Made by a program: the position numbers and the translations under genes. The notes beneath the pieces are model-generated. The model was not told the DNA's origin. It searched no databases and saw nothing but the letters and a program-made list of their open reading frames with translations. Positions 35,325 through 44,791 of a stretch of 58,878 nucleotides of DNA are shown piece by piece. Positions within the stretch are counted from its first letter, which is position 1. Every line of letters begins with the position of its first letter. The stretch comes from Chitinophagaceae bacterium (GTDB lineage Bacteria; Bacteroidota; Bacteroidia; Chitinophagales; Chitinophagaceae): positions 1 to 58,878 of the forward strand of contig JAHEZD010000005.1 in the NCBI GenBank assembly GCA_023251255.1, in the 5' to 3' direction.

Positions 35325-36089
35325 CTAAATGGTTTTATGCTTCAGCTTACCCAACACTTCTTCCTGTGTGTTCCTGCTGATGGGGATCTGGTGACCATTG
35401 ATCACCACGGCATCCGAGCTGAAACTTTTGGCATGGTGGATATTGATGATGAACTGCTTGTAGCATTTCACGAAATCCCTATCAGGCAAATGCTCCAGTA
35501 ATTTTTTTAGGGAACTCCTTATCAAGTATTTCCGTTCAGCCGTTTTTACTTCCACATAGTTTTTATCAGATTCAAACCAGAGTATCTCGGCCAATGGCAC
35601 TTTAATAAAACGGTGATTGTCCTTTACCAATAATTGATTGTTGATCACCAAATCCGTTTCATCATTTAACGGGATCTTGGTTTCTATTGGCAGGTTGGCC
35701 GCATTGTGTTTATTGGAGTAATTGAACAGCGCTATTTCAATTGTTGCCAGCAGCAAGTCCTTGCTGTAGGGCTTGAGCAAAAAACCTGCAGGTCTTGTTT
35801 GCTTAACGTCTGCAATTGTTCCGGCATCTGAATAGGAAGTAATGTAGATAAAAGGAACCTGCTGGCACTGATTGATATGGTTGGCCAAATCAATACCCGA
35901 TGAAGAATGATTGAGGTTGATGTCCAACAATATTAAATCAATGCGCTGTGCATTCAATACTTCAATGGCTTGTTGATAGTTACGGACCCTGAAAACCTGG
36001 TCATAACCAACTTCTTCAAGGATTTCCTTCAAGTCCTGGGCGATAAGGATTTCATCCTCAACGATGAGAATGGAGATGGGTTGCTGCAT
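35325..36089 (-). CDS. LytTR-family response regulator
   Basis: 254 residues. Seen: receiver with acidic pocket ILIVEDE, phospho-acceptor Asp56 in LILLDINLN, conserved Thr/Ser in FIYITSYSD and Lys in GFLLKPYS; then a LytTR DNA-binding domain (EILWFESDKNYVEVKTAERKYLIRSS ... FVKCYKQFIINIHHAKSF). Known: LytTR domains bind short direct repeats and control nearby promoters. Inferred: phosphorylated by the HisKA_2 kinase encoded 4 bp downstream; the two form their own transcription unit, separated from the upstream signalling genes by 150 bp. It is the only DNA-binding protein in the 33-42 kb signalling cluster. Confidence 0.92.
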   Translation of the reverse strand: MQQPISILIVEDEILIAQDLKEILEEVGYDQVFRVRNYQQAIEVLNAQRIDLILLDINLNHSSSGIDLANHINQCQQVPFIYITSYSDAGTIADVKQTRPAGFLLKPYSKDLLLATIEIALFNYSNKHNAANLPIETKIPLNDETDLVINNQLLVKDNHRFIKVPLAEILWFESDKNYVEVKTAERKYLIRSSLKKLLEHLPDRDFVKCYKQFIINIHHAKSFSSDAVVINGHQIPISRNTQEEVLGKLKHKTI

Positions 36090-36185
36090 TCAATACGCTT
36101 AATAGGGTACATCCAAATATAAATGAAATGTTTGTTCAGGCAACGTTTGCTAGTGATTGCTCAAGCTTTAAGTCCAGCTTTTTCG

Positions 36186-36218
36186 TAGCTAACTACGGAT
36201 GTTCAATGATAGCCAGTT
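36186..36218 (+). repeat. Dispersed intergenic repeat, family A copy 1
   Basis: About 33 bases containing CTACGGATGTTCAAT and AGCCAGTT, recurring at 48479-48519 and 50135-50177. It sits in the gap between the REC-PAS-PAS kinase and the LytTR regulator. No coding capacity; function unknown. Confidence 0.75.
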
Positions 36219-36239
36219 AGCAGGGACCCCGGTCAAAAA

Positions 36240-38051
36240 CTATGTATTCAAGGGTATTGCAATATCTATTTCACATCCATTTCCTAAACTGCTCTTAATC
36301 GTTGCTTTTCCATTGTAGGACTCCACCCTGTTTATCATATTTGAAACACCTATACCTTTCCTTTTGGCATTTACGTCAAAGCCCTTCCCGTCATCTGCTA
36401 TGTTGATGTATACTGTCTGGTTACGTTCCTTAATGGAAATATTGATGCATCTTGCTTCGGCATGTTTTAAAATGTTATTTATCTGTTCCTGAATAATCCT
36501 GTAGATGTTCAGCTTAAGATCGTCTGAAAGGAGTTCCTTGGGCACCAAATAGATAAGCTCCTTGTTTGCTACGGTGCTTTGGATAGGCATATCATAAAGA
36601 ATTTGACGTACCAGTTCCTCCAAATCGATATTCTTGAGCGGTGTTACCACTTTACGGCTAAATTGCCGTATTTCTTCAATCGAATTATCAACCAGTTCCA
36701 TCGGATATTTCAGTGACTCCCTAATACTTTCATTTTTCTTTACAACAATACCCAGGTAGATCCTTGTGCTTGCCAATGTTTGGTTCACACTGTCATGAAG
36801 TTCCTGGCCTATATGGTTACGCTCCTTTTCCTGTGCCCTTATAATGGCCCGTGCTATTTTCTTCTGTTCCTGTATCCTTTGTTCCATTATTTGCTGTTCC
36901 ATGAGCTTCAGGTCCTCTGCTGCTTTCTTCCGTTCACTAATGTCCACCGAAACACCTATGATGCCCGTCAACTTTCCTTGTTTGTCATAAATGGGCGAGT
37001 AGGTTACGAAAGCTGGGAAGCTGCCCCCGTTCCTTCTTTGAACCAGGAACTCGCCACTCCAAAAATTGCCCTTCTCCAATTCTTCCAGTATGTCGGCTTC
37101 CAAGGCCTTGCTTTCTTGTACAGGTGTCAGCTCAACAATGCTTTTTCCCATTGCTTCTGCCGCAGGCCAGCCATAGATCTTTTCAGCCGCACTATTCCAA
37201 TAAATGACGGTCCCTTGCAAATCCGTTGCAATGACTGCTTGTCCAACAGCATTTAAAAGGTCCGCATTAAACTTGATCTTGTCGGCTGCCTTTTTCCTTT
37301 CAGTGATATCACGGATAAACGCACAGAAAAAATCGCCTCCTGTTTGCTTTACGGACACGATGGCCAACTCAATAGGGAATTCATGTCCAGCACGGTTCAG
37401 TGCTGTCATCTCCAGCACTTTGTTCAGTACCGGGCCTTCACCTGTTTGAAGATAATGGCTGAACCCTTTTTTATGTGCTTCCCTGTATGGGTAGGGTATA
37501 ATAATTTCGACAAGTTCCTTCCCCATTATTTCCTCCGCTTCCCATCCAAACATTTTTTCGGCCTGCTGGTTCCATACAGTAATTGTTCCAGAAGTGTCAA
37601 TACAAATAATGGCGTCCAGTGCAGCATTCATGATCTGTTTCCTAACATCTTCACTGTGCCTAATGGCGGCTTCTGCCTTTTTCTTCTGCAGTGCTGCATC
37701 AATGGCCGCTGGCAGTCGTATAAGCCTGTCTTTTAAGATATAGTCATCTGCACCCAATTTCATGATGCCTGCAGCAAATTCCTCGGAAACGGTACCGGTA
37801 ACAAGGATAAAGGGGATATGCAATGAACGTTGGACGAATATCTCCAATGCTTCGGTGGCATTGAACTGTGGGAGGGTATTGTCGGAAAGGATAAGGTCTG
37901 GATGGAAACCATCCAGGGCCTCCAAGTAATCCTCCTTGTTCATGACAAGCTTGAATGTGCAATGGCCATTTATTTTCAGCAGTGTCCGTTGTATGATCTC
38001 AGCATCAGTGGCACTGTCTTCAAGCATCAATATGTTTAATGGTTTCTCCAT
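36240..38051 (-). CDS. REC-PAS-PAS histidine kinase (HisKA_3 type)
   Basis: 603 residues, no signal peptide or membrane helix, so cytoplasmic. Seen: N-terminal receiver (NILMLEDSATDAEII, Asp57 in DLILSDNTLP); two PAS domains (AALDAIICIDTSGTITVWNQ; AVGQAVIATDLQGTVIYWNS) each with a PAC tail; a NarX/DesK-like dimerisation helix (RNHIGQELHDSVNQTL); HATPase (NIYRIIQEQINNILKHAEA, DDGKGFD). Known: kinases with an N-terminal receiver can be modulated by phosphorylation from another kinase. Inferred: second step of a relay that starts with the CHASE8 kinase; the lone receiver gene ends 8 bp upstream. HisKA_3 kinases normally drive LuxR-type regulators, but none is encoded nearby. Confidence 0.9.
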   Translation of the reverse strand: MEKPLNILMLEDSATDAEIIQRTLLKINGHCTFKLVMNKEDYLEALDGFHPDLILSDNTLPQFNATEALEIFVQRSLHIPFILVTGTVSEEFAAGIMKLGADDYILKDRLIRLPAAIDAALQKKKAEAAIRHSEDVRKQIMNAALDAIICIDTSGTITVWNQQAEKMFGWEAEEIMGKELVEIIIPYPYREAHKKGFSHYLQTGEGPVLNKVLEMTALNRAGHEFPIELAIVSVKQTGGDFFCAFIRDITERKKAADKIKFNADLLNAVGQAVIATDLQGTVIYWNSAAEKIYGWPAAEAMGKSIVELTPVQESKALEADILEELEKGNFWSGEFLVQRRNGGSFPAFVTYSPIYDKQGKLTGIIGVSVDISERKKAAEDLKLMEQQIMEQRIQEQKKIARAIIRAQEKERNHIGQELHDSVNQTLASTRIYLGIVVKKNESIRESLKYPMELVDNSIEEIRQFSRKVVTPLKNIDLEELVRQILYDMPIQSTVANKELIYLVPKELLSDDLKLNIYRIIQEQINNILKHAEARCINISIKERNQTVYINIADDGKGFDVNAKRKGIGVSNMINRVESYNGKATIKSSLGNGCEIDIAIPLNT

Positions 38052-38059
38052 TCCTTAGG

Positions 38060-38506
38060 CTATTTAATGGGTGGTTGGTTCAACAATAGCCAAAAAAAGC
38101 CAAGGTTCTTGATTGCATTGGCAAACCCCTCAAAATTTACAGGCTTTACAATGTAACTATTCACGCCAAGGTCATAGCACCGCTTGATATCCGGGTCTTC
38201 CTTTGAAGACGTAAGCATCACTACCGGCGTATTTTTTGTTCTACTGTCCGCTTTGATTGCCTCCAACACTTCAATGCCATTTACTTTTGGCATCTGTATG
38301 TCCAGCAGCACCAGTTTGGGGGAATACAGCACATTCCTCTCGTTAGCATATTTACCTGTTGCAAACATGAATTCCAGCGCTTCTTCCCCATCCGTAACAT
38401 GGAAAAGATTATTGGTCATGTTGTGCCTTTTCAATTCACGGATGGTCAATTCGGCATCATTGAGGTTGTCCTCAACCAATAGAATGTCTACTGAATTATG
38501 GTTCAT
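38060..38506 (-). CDS. Single-domain response regulator, Rcp1-like
   Basis: 148 residues, receiver only. Seen: acidic pocket [10 protein letters not shown], Asp69 in [13 protein letters not shown], Thr/Ser in [10 protein letters not shown], Lys in SYIVKPV. The extended stretch before Asp69 ([11 protein letters not shown]) is typical of Rcp1-type receivers that pair with phytochrome-like kinases. Known: such proteins carry phosphate between proteins or act by binding partners, as they have no output domain. Inferred: receives phosphate from the kinase encoded just upstream (38556-39992, whose H-box is of that class) and may pass it on to the REC-PAS-PAS kinase. 49 bp after the former, 8 bp before the latter. 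Confidence 0.92.
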   Translation of the reverse strand: MNHNSVDILLVEDNLNDAELTIRELKRHNMTNNLFHVTDGEEALEFMFATGKYANERNVLYSPKLVLLDIQMPKVNGIEVLEAIKADSRTKNTPVVMLTSSKEDPDIKRCYDLGVNSYIVKPVNFEGFANAIKNLGFFWLLLNQPPIK

Positions 38507-38555
38507 GGCCTTATGGTTTTAAGTTATACCTGTTTAACGGTTGCATTGGTACCTA

Positions 38556-39992
38556 TTATTTTATGGGCAAGCTAAAATAAAAGCATGCCCCTTTCCCCTT
38601 TTCTGCCTCTGCCCATACTTTGCCCCCATGCTTGGAAACGATCTTTTCCACAATGGCCAATCCTACCCCGGTACCTTCAAATTCATTTACGCTGTGCAGC
38701 CGTTGAAAAACCTTGAATAATTTATCCTTGTATTTGGCATCAAATCCAACGCCATTATCCTTTACAAAAAAAGTTGCCTGCCCCCCATCGGCCATCGACC
38801 CAATCTCAATACAGGGGCGGGCCGAATTCCTCGAATATTTGATGGCATTGGAAACAAGGTTTATCCATACCTGGCGGATGGTGTTGATGTCACCATAAGT
38901 ACTGGGCAAGGATGCAATCTTCCACGCAATGGCATGGTTATCATTTTTGGTATCAAGGTCCCTGATAATTTCTTTCAGGATTGCATTTGTATCAATAGTG
39001 GTCTTTACTATGTCCTGACGTCCCATCCGCGAAAAAGCAAGCAGGTCATCAATCAACTGGCCCATCTTTGACGTATTCCGCTTGATCACTGAAATAATCC
39101 GTTTGGCCTCAGTATCCAACCTGCTTTCATACTCCTCTTCAAGAATGGATGCAAACCCGATAATCCCCCTCAATGGGGCCCTCAAATCGTGGGAAATGGA
39201 GTAGGAGAATGCTTCCAGTTCCCTATTCACCGTTTCCAATTGTATGGTCCGGTCAATAATCTTTTGCTCCAGGTTCTGATTGAATTCATGTAGTGAATGG
39301 TTCTGTTCCTCTATCCGCTCCAGCATTTGGTTAAAAGCATCCGTAAGCAGGCCCACTTCATCCTGGCCCATCTTGATTGCACGCACCGAATAATTCTTCT
39401 CACTAGAAATGGCCTTGGCTGTTTTTGCCAGCCCCAGAATGGGCATGGAGATGCTTTTCTGCAGGATCCTGGACAACAGGTAAGCCAGCCCAAAAGATAT
39501 ACCGATCACGGAGGCAACAATAATGGCATACAACCGGAACCGCTGGTACATCACCTGGAGGTCGGATTTCAGGTATAAGGTTCCTATTACCTTTCCGTCC
39601 AGCAGGATAGGCTCAAAACCTTCAAGGTTGGTACGCGTGAAAGAATATCCCTGCCCTGAAGAGGGTGGGAATGGGCTGGTATCGGCCACGGCATGGTATT
39701 GTGCAAAGGTTATCCCATTCTTGTCATAAAGGCATGCAGCCACAATATGCTGTTCTGTTTTCAATGCCATGAGTATTTCCTTTGCACCGTCTTTATCCTC
39801 AAAGGCCAGTGCAGCCGTACAGTTAACGGAAAGGACCTTTCCTATGGTAGTAAGCCTTTCCACAGTTCCCTTTCGGGATACATAGAATTCATATAGGAAG
39901 AAGGTGGTGCAGGAAATAAGCAGCACGATGCCATTGATTAAAAAAATAACCCTCAATAGTTTTTTCCGTATGGGCATGTCCCTAAACAGCAT
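38556..39992 (-). CDS. CHASE8-HAMP sensor histidine kinase
   Basis: 478 residues. Seen: membrane helix at 12-34; periplasmic domain about 38-153 with VNCTAALAFEDKDGAKEIL and ACLYDKNGITFAQY, matching CHASE8; second helix 154-174; HAMP to about 230; HisKA with SYSISHDLRAPLRG (His268); HATPase with NLVSNAIKYSRN, DNGVGFD and GTGVGLAIV. Known: CHASE8 kinases often sit beside YfiR-like periplasmic proteins. Inferred: its periplasmic domain is probably controlled by the YfiR-like protein, whose gene ends 3 bp upstream; the output goes to the lone receiver downstream. A start at the sixth residue (Met) is also possible. Confidence 0.9.
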   Translation of the reverse strand: MLFRDMPIRKKLLRVIFLINGIVLLISCTTFFLYEFYVSRKGTVERLTTIGKVLSVNCTAALAFEDKDGAKEILMALKTEQHIVAACLYDKNGITFAQYHAVADTSPFPPSSGQGYSFTRTNLEGFEPILLDGKVIGTLYLKSDLQVMYQRFRLYAIIVASVIGISFGLAYLLSRILQKSISMPILGLAKTAKAISSEKNYSVRAIKMGQDEVGLLTDAFNQMLERIEEQNHSLHEFNQNLEQKIIDRTIQLETVNRELEAFSYSISHDLRAPLRGIIGFASILEEEYESRLDTEAKRIISVIKRNTSKMGQLIDDLLAFSRMGRQDIVKTTIDTNAILKEIIRDLDTKNDNHAIAWKIASLPSTYGDINTIRQVWINLVSNAIKYSRNSARPCIEIGSMADGGQATFFVKDNGVGFDAKYKDKLFKVFQRLHSVNEFEGTGVGLAIVEKIVSKHGGKVWAEAEKGKGACFYFSLPIK

Positions 39993-39995
39993 GGG

Positions 39996-40565
39996 CTAAT
40001 TATTTTCTCTTGGGTCAAAAATTTCTGCCAGCCGCAGTAACTTGGAACTGATAACAAGGTCAGCAGCTTTTGAGGCTGCCAGGTTTATTTGGATCTTGAT
40101 CCTGTTTTCCTTCTTGAAAAATTTCACCACCCCCCCATATTCCGGAAACTTGGGTGCATCGCTCACGGTAAGGATGTTCCGGCCCCTCAGGTCGGCAACA
40201 GCCTGTTCCTGCCTTTTGGGTTCCCTGAAATTAATGAACAGGATATGGCATGTTTTGATTTCTTCTGTTTTTTTGTAGTACCTCACGGTAACAGGATGGC
40301 CATTCACTTTTTCACCCGCCACGGTCTCTTCAAGGTATGAACCAAAAGGGTTATCGCCCAGTATGCCAATAACCATGGATGCTTCATCGGTGGCAAAACT
40401 GCTTGGTGGCCATTCAACAAACTGGGTGAAGTTAAAAAGGAAAACTGCTTTCAACTGGTACTCACTAGAAGCGGTTGTTTGGGCAGGTACGGTCAAATTG
40501 GCCATCATGAACAATATGGCAAGAACGGACCTGGTATTGAATATATTTTTTGTGTGTATTTTCAC
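39996..40565 (-). CDS. YfiR-like (DUF4154) periplasmic protein
   Basis: 189 residues from GTG 40565. That start is chosen because the longer open frame (to 40844) would overlap the TonB receptor gene and because it gives a signal peptide (SVLAILFMMANLTVPAQ). Seen: YQLKAVFLFNFTQFVEWP, VIGILGDNPFGSYL, CHILFINF, GRNILTVSD and KFPEYGGVVKFFKKENRIKIQINLAA, the run of motifs of the YfiR/DUF4154 family. Known: YfiR is a periplasmic inhibitor of an inner-membrane signalling protein in Pseudomonas. Inferred: links the TonB receptor (19 bp upstream) to the CHASE8 kinase (3 bp downstream). The GTG start needs checking. Confidence 0.85.
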   Translation of the reverse strand: MKIHTKNIFNTRSVLAILFMMANLTVPAQTTASSEYQLKAVFLFNFTQFVEWPPSSFATDEASMVIGILGDNPFGSYLEETVAGEKVNGHPVTVRYYKKTEEIKTCHILFINFREPKRQEQAVADLRGRNILTVSDAPKFPEYGGVVKFFKKENRIKIQINLAASKAADLVISSKLLRLAEIFDPRENN

Positions 40566-40584
40566 TAATTGATTGGGTGTTGCT

Positions 40585-42534
40585 TTAAAATCGGCATAAT
40601 ATTTTTCCGTATACGCTGCGTTCCAGCTCACGGGGCGAAGGTGAGGAAGGAATGAATTCAGGATGGCGGCTATCCAATAGGTCGTGCCCAACAATATCCA
40701 GTTCCAGCACTTTGCCCAGTTTCCATCCAATCCGCAGATCCAGCCCCATATACCCTGAAACGTAAGGTTTGGGTAGCTTGTCAACATAGCGTACAATGGT
40801 TCCCAGTTCAATCCCACTTGGAAGCTCCATGTTTGATTGAACAAGGAACTGGTGTTCCGGATCGTCGCTTTCAGCAGTTGCCCCGTTCAGGTCCTGACTA
40901 CCTGGCTTGATGGAAAGCTCCTTTTTCAGGAAGGTATAGCCGGCCCGGAGGCTCCACCAACTGGCCAATTGGTTGGTAGCAGCCAGTTCTATACCATACG
41001 TTTTTCCTTTTACACCATTGGCAATGGTAATTGGAAATGGCGTAAGTGGTGGCGGTCCCGGTTCCGCACTTCTTACATTGTCATAGAAGTTAAGGAAGGA
41101 TGACAGGGAAATGGACAGTTTTTCATGCGGCTGGGTACGCCACCCAAGTTCATAGGCAACGAGTTTTTCGGACATGAAATTACCGGGCAAGAAAACGGGG
41201 AAGGCCGGGGCGAAATTCAAGTAAAAATCCCGGTCTATCCGGGAGGGCGTCCTAACAGCCCTTGACACAGCAGCCCAGATGGTCTGCCGTTTGGTAGCTG
41301 TCCATGCAAGGCGGCCATTGGGCTGGTATTCAAACCCTGTATAGCTATTGTGTTCAATTTTTGAGCCAACGGTAAGGCGCAGCTTTTCTTCAACCAGTGT
41401 TATTTCATCCTGCACAAATACATTGTAAAGGGAAAGTGTTTTCTTGTCCGGAAGGAAGGCGAACAATGGGAGGTTCGTAACCTTATGGTCCATCAGGCGC
41501 AAACCCAGGCCATAGGTCAGTTCCTGCCTGTTCCATTGGTAACGGTGTTGCCAATCCACATCGTATGTTTTCAGGTCTTCCGTGAACCCATTGCCAAAGT
41601 CGCGCAAGGTATGGTCATAATATGCCTGGAGCTGGAAATCGGACTTTTCGGAAACCATCCGGTTCCACCGGGCCACCATATTATCACCCTTTGCGGCAAC
41701 CACTGTATCACCCGCATCAGGATTGGGCTTGCCGCTGTAAATATTCGATTGCAGGGTAAACCTGTCCTTTTTGGTTGCCTCCCAATCAAGCCTGTAACCT
41801 CCTTGTGCCATTGGCCATTCATCCCCAGCCTTTGCACCATTTACCAGAACGGTGTTGCCCATCTTGAACCCCGTCACGTAAACCCTGTAAGAAAGCTTGT
41901 CGCTAAACTGGTCCCCGTAACGCAGGCTCCCCAAAAAAGGGAAACCGGTACCTACTGCCGCTTCTGCAAACATGCCCTTTGTATCCTTCGAATTCTTTGT
42001 GATGATATTCACCACACCATTCACCGCATTTGCACCCCACAATGTTCCCCCGGGCCCACTTATCACTTCTATCCGCTCCACATCTTCCAGTACAAGGTTC
42101 TGCACGTCCCAAAACACGCCTGCATACAGGGGGGTATAAACAGTACGGCCATCTATCAGTACCAATAGTTTATTGGCCAGCACATTGTTGAACCCTCGGG
42201 CACTTATTGCCCATTGACTGGAATTCACCTGTGCCACCTGCAGGTTGGGCGCAAGCCGCAGGGCTTCGGGAAGTGTTTTTGCTCCGGAACCCCGGATGTC
42301 TTTCTGGGTGATTATCTGAACGGCCGAAGCAGCTTCCTTCAGTTTCTCCGGATGCCGGGAAACAGACATGATCTCTATATTCATGAGTTCTTCCAGGCTC
42401 ATTTTCTTCAGTTTGTTGGTGGCAAGGCTATCCTTCACCTGACAGAAGCAGAGGTTGGCCAATAAGGTCAAACCAATGGTTAGGGGCATTTTCAAGGATA
42501 GCAAACAATTGCTATGATGGTGGTTCAGTTCCAC
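40585..42534 (-). CDS. TonB-dependent receptor, YfiR-linked type
   Basis: 649 residues; the Met at 42489 would give a tighter signal peptide (MPLTIGLTLLANLCFC). Seen: N-terminal SLEELMNIEIMSVSRHPEKL, a sequence that marks TonB receptors encoded beside YfiR-like proteins; plug with ARGFNNVLANKLLVLIDGRT and VERIEVISGPGGTLWGANAV; a short barrel ending in an aromatic residue (YGKILCRF). Known: barrels of this size import siderophores, cobalamin or small ligands, unlike the larger SusC. Inferred: here it probably acts as a surface sensor or ligand gate for the kinase cascade. First gene of a five-gene minus-strand operon. Confidence 0.9.
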   Translation of the reverse strand: MELNHHHSNCLLSLKMPLTIGLTLLANLCFCQVKDSLATNKLKKMSLEELMNIEIMSVSRHPEKLKEAASAVQIITQKDIRGSGAKTLPEALRLAPNLQVAQVNSSQWAISARGFNNVLANKLLVLIDGRTVYTPLYAGVFWDVQNLVLEDVERIEVISGPGGTLWGANAVNGVVNIITKNSKDTKGMFAEAAVGTGFPFLGSLRYGDQFSDKLSYRVYVTGFKMGNTVLVNGAKAGDEWPMAQGGYRLDWEATKKDRFTLQSNIYSGKPNPDAGDTVVAAKGDNMVARWNRMVSEKSDFQLQAYYDHTLRDFGNGFTEDLKTYDVDWQHRYQWNRQELTYGLGLRLMDHKVTNLPLFAFLPDKKTLSLYNVFVQDEITLVEEKLRLTVGSKIEHNSYTGFEYQPNGRLAWTATKRQTIWAAVSRAVRTPSRIDRDFYLNFAPAFPVFLPGNFMSEKLVAYELGWRTQPHEKLSISLSSFLNFYDNVRSAEPGPPPLTPFPITIANGVKGKTYGIELAATNQLASWWSLRAGYTFLKKELSIKPGSQDLNGATAESDDPEHQFLVQSNMELPSGIELGTIVRYVDKLPKPYVSGYMGLDLRIGWKLGKVLELDIVGHDLLDSRHPEFIPSSPSPRELERSVYGKILCRF

Positions 42535-43421
42535 ATGTAGGATATTAAAATAAAAAATAGGTTACCACAATTTAACCATTTTTTGCTAACTGATGTTACG
42601 CAACGATTGTGGGAATATAATACCAGCCTGCGGAATGTCATAGTGAACTTGCCGAACTACCCGAAGGCAATCCGGTTTCCTATAAGCTATCCTTAGTTAG
42701 CCATCCACAAGCCTGACCAAAACTAAGGATAGCGGCTCCGGTTTAAGGTCAACCACCAACTACCAACAGTTGGGGGTACTAACCAATCGATTGTTGGGAC
42801 CTGGTTCATGGGTAAGGATTAAATTGGAGTAATAGGGAATACTATCGTTATGCAAGCTAGTAACAGTAATTGGTGTTTGCAAGCGTGTAAATACGGTATT
42901 TATAGGTGATTTCTACGCAGATTTGAGCCTGTGTAGGTATACAACAGGATAGGGTCAATGCTCAACCGGTTCTGGTTTCCCTTCTCGATTGCCGTGCCGT
43001 TCATAGGCAATGCTGAACTGCGGTTACCAGTTTACAAACTGCCTTCTATAAGCCATCGTTAAGGTTTTTAAGGGACTGTGTTCCCTTTTCCTTATACCAA
43101 ATACAAATAAATAAGCACCATCAAAAAAAGGAAAAGCCCCGTCAGCGGCTTTGGCCCTGAAGGTAGTTGTAGCGTGAATGGAAGCTTCAGTTTAAAGTCA
43201 ATCCCAAACTACCAACAAATGGGGGCCAGAACCAAGTTTCATCTCACTGAATTTAAGCATGCCTCAAATTTTCACACCAATGAGTTCGGATATGGACGGC
43301 TATCCTGAGAACATTTGCCCCTTTTTGCTTTTGTACCCTTTCGATTTTTTTGAAAAAAAAGCAACCTATTGTAAGGTTATCAATGAACCTTTCGTCAGTA
43401 TCCGCAACCATTACTATTGGT
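42535..43421. other. 887-bp non-coding gap with hairpin and dispersed repeats
   Basis: Divergent promoter region between the TonB receptor (minus) and the DM13 operon (plus). Contains a family J repeat at 42587-42634 and a hairpin with 13-base arms, GCTATCCTTAGTT (42686-42698) and AACTAAGGATAGC (42721-42733). Two stretches, about 42734-42785 and 43146-43230, resemble each other loosely (both include CGGCT, a GTTTAA.GTCAA box, CTACCAACA and TGGGGG). No convincing gene; the short minus frame at 43253-43555 is antisense to the DM13 gene. Confidence 0.6.
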
Positions 43422-43844
43422 ATGAAAATATTTTTCCTTCTCCTGCTCGCTGGATCCATGCTCGTTTCCTGTAAAAAGGAATCAAGTTCCTCCATCAATT
43501 TAATTGAAACAGCAGATTCTGCCGCAGTCCTAAAACTCAAAGGTGACTTTATCAACGGGCCTTATGGCAATGTTGCTGGCACTGCAAAGATCCTTTTAAA
43601 AGACAGCCTGTACCAGTTATTATTGGACAGCAGTTTTACCTCCAGTAACGGGCCCGACCTGAAAATCTACCTGTCAAAAGAAATCCAACCCATAAATTTT
43701 GTCAACCTCGGTTCATTGAAAAGTATCAACGGCAGTCAATTGTACAACATACCTGCTGGAGTGGACTTTGTTCAATACAAATATGCGCTGATTCATTGCC
43801 AACAGTACGATCATTTGTTTGGCAGTGCCGAACTAAAACCTTAA
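43422..43844 (+). CDS. DM13-domain lipoprotein
   Basis: 140 residues from ATG 43422, chosen because it starts a clean lipoprotein signal (MKIFFLLLLAGSMLVSCKK). Seen: LKGDFINGPYGNVAGTAKIL, LLLDSSFTSSNGPDLKIYLS and DFVQYKYALIHCQQYDHLFG, the DM13 beta-sandwich with its conserved NGPDL core and a Cys in the last strand. Known: DM13 has been predicted to take part in redox or electron transfer; bacterial members are extracytoplasmic. Inferred: outer- or inner-membrane lipoprotein, first gene of the eight-gene operon; the next gene starts 8 bp later. Confidence 0.82.
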   Translation: MKIFFLLLLAGSMLVSCKKESSSSINLIETADSAAVLKLKGDFINGPYGNVAGTAKILLKDSLYQLLLDSSFTSSNGPDLKIYLSKEIQPINFVNLGSLKSINGSQLYNIPAGVDFVQYKYALIHCQQYDHLFGSAELKP

Positions 43845-43852
43845 CAGTTTCC

Positions 43853-44770
43853 ATGAAACGGATATTCCTTGTTCTATTCCTTTCCATCCTTATGCAACAA
43901 GCTACAGCACAGGGTTGCAGTGATGCAGGCTTTTGCAGCCTAAGTGTTTTAAAGACCCAACAAAATAATAATCAATACGAGAACAGTTTCACCATTGGGC
44001 TGAATTATGGCAACGGTGAACAAAGTACCAGTTCGGTCAATCCATATATGGAATATACAAGGAAACTGGACAGCCGGTTCAGCTTGCAGGCAAAGATTAC
44101 CGCAACATATGCCACCGGTTTCCTTGGTAGCAACTTCAATTTGGGAGATGTATTTTGCTTCGTCACCAACAGCACCTTATCAAAAAATAAGCGGCGCACT
44201 CTTATTTTATTGGGTGGGATAAAAATTCCACTTACTGTTTCCAATGACAAGAACAACAGTGGTAAGCCGCTGCCGTTGGACTACCAAAGCAGCTTGGGAA
44301 CATTCGATGCCATTGCAGGATTCAACTTTATAGCAAACAACAAATGGGAAATAAACGCAGGGATACAGTTGCCAATTGCCAATACCAACAAGAACACCTT
44401 CTTTCCTGATGAATATGCCGACATCAAAGCCAGCGGTTTTGCACCCACCAACAATTTTGAAAGGAAAGCTGATTTGCTCCTACGTCTGGGCTATTATATT
44501 AAACTATCAAAGTCGTTGACCATAAAGCCCAACCTATTGGTCATTTATCATACCGCCAATGACACTTACGAAGACCGTTTTGGCAAGCGGCAGGCCATCA
44601 ATTATTCTAAAGGCACCACGTTGAATGGTGGAATGGTAGCCACTAAATCCTTCAATCAGAAAAGTGAACTTGAGCTGGTGCTTGCCACACCTTTTATCTA
44701 CCGTGATATAAGACCGGATGGCCTCACAAGAAGTGCCGTTATCAACCTTCAGTATAAATTCTATTTCTAA
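43853..44770 (+). CDS. Outer-membrane beta-barrel protein of unknown function
   Basis: 305 residues from ATG 43853. Seen: signal peptide (MKRIFLVLFLSILMQQATAQ), then a Cys-containing N-terminus (GCSDAGFCSLSVLK), alternating amphipathic strands (SFTIGLNYGNGEQ, YMEYTRKLDSRFSLQAKITA, KADLLLRLGYYIKLS) and a terminal aromatic strand (AVINLQYKFYF). That is a transporter- or TraF-like barrel pattern; no named family can be assigned. The CSDAGFCS pair just after the signal peptide could bind metal or form a disulfide. Inferred: outer-membrane component of the same operon, perhaps exporting or importing its ligand. Confidence 0.75.
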   Translation: MKRIFLVLFLSILMQQATAQGCSDAGFCSLSVLKTQQNNNQYENSFTIGLNYGNGEQSTSSVNPYMEYTRKLDSRFSLQAKITATYATGFLGSNFNLGDVFCFVTNSTLSKNKRRTLILLGGIKIPLTVSNDKNNSGKPLPLDYQSSLGTFDAIAGFNFIANNKWEINAGIQLPIANTNKNTFFPDEYADIKASGFAPTNNFERKADLLLRLGYYIKLSKSLTIKPNLLVIYHTANDTYEDRFGKRQAINYSKGTTLNGGMVATKSFNQKSELELVLATPFIYRDIRPDGLTRSAVINLQYKFYF

Positions 44771-44791
44771 TACAAAAAACATCACACAACC

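Noticed and set aside
40566-40844. Upstream extension of the YfiR-like frame
   Set aside because: It would overlap the TonB receptor gene by 260 bases, and a GTG start with a signal peptide lies just after that gene's stop.
41485-42168. Plus-strand frame of 227 codons opposite the TonB receptor
   Set aside because: Antisense to a clear receptor gene, with no recognisable domain.
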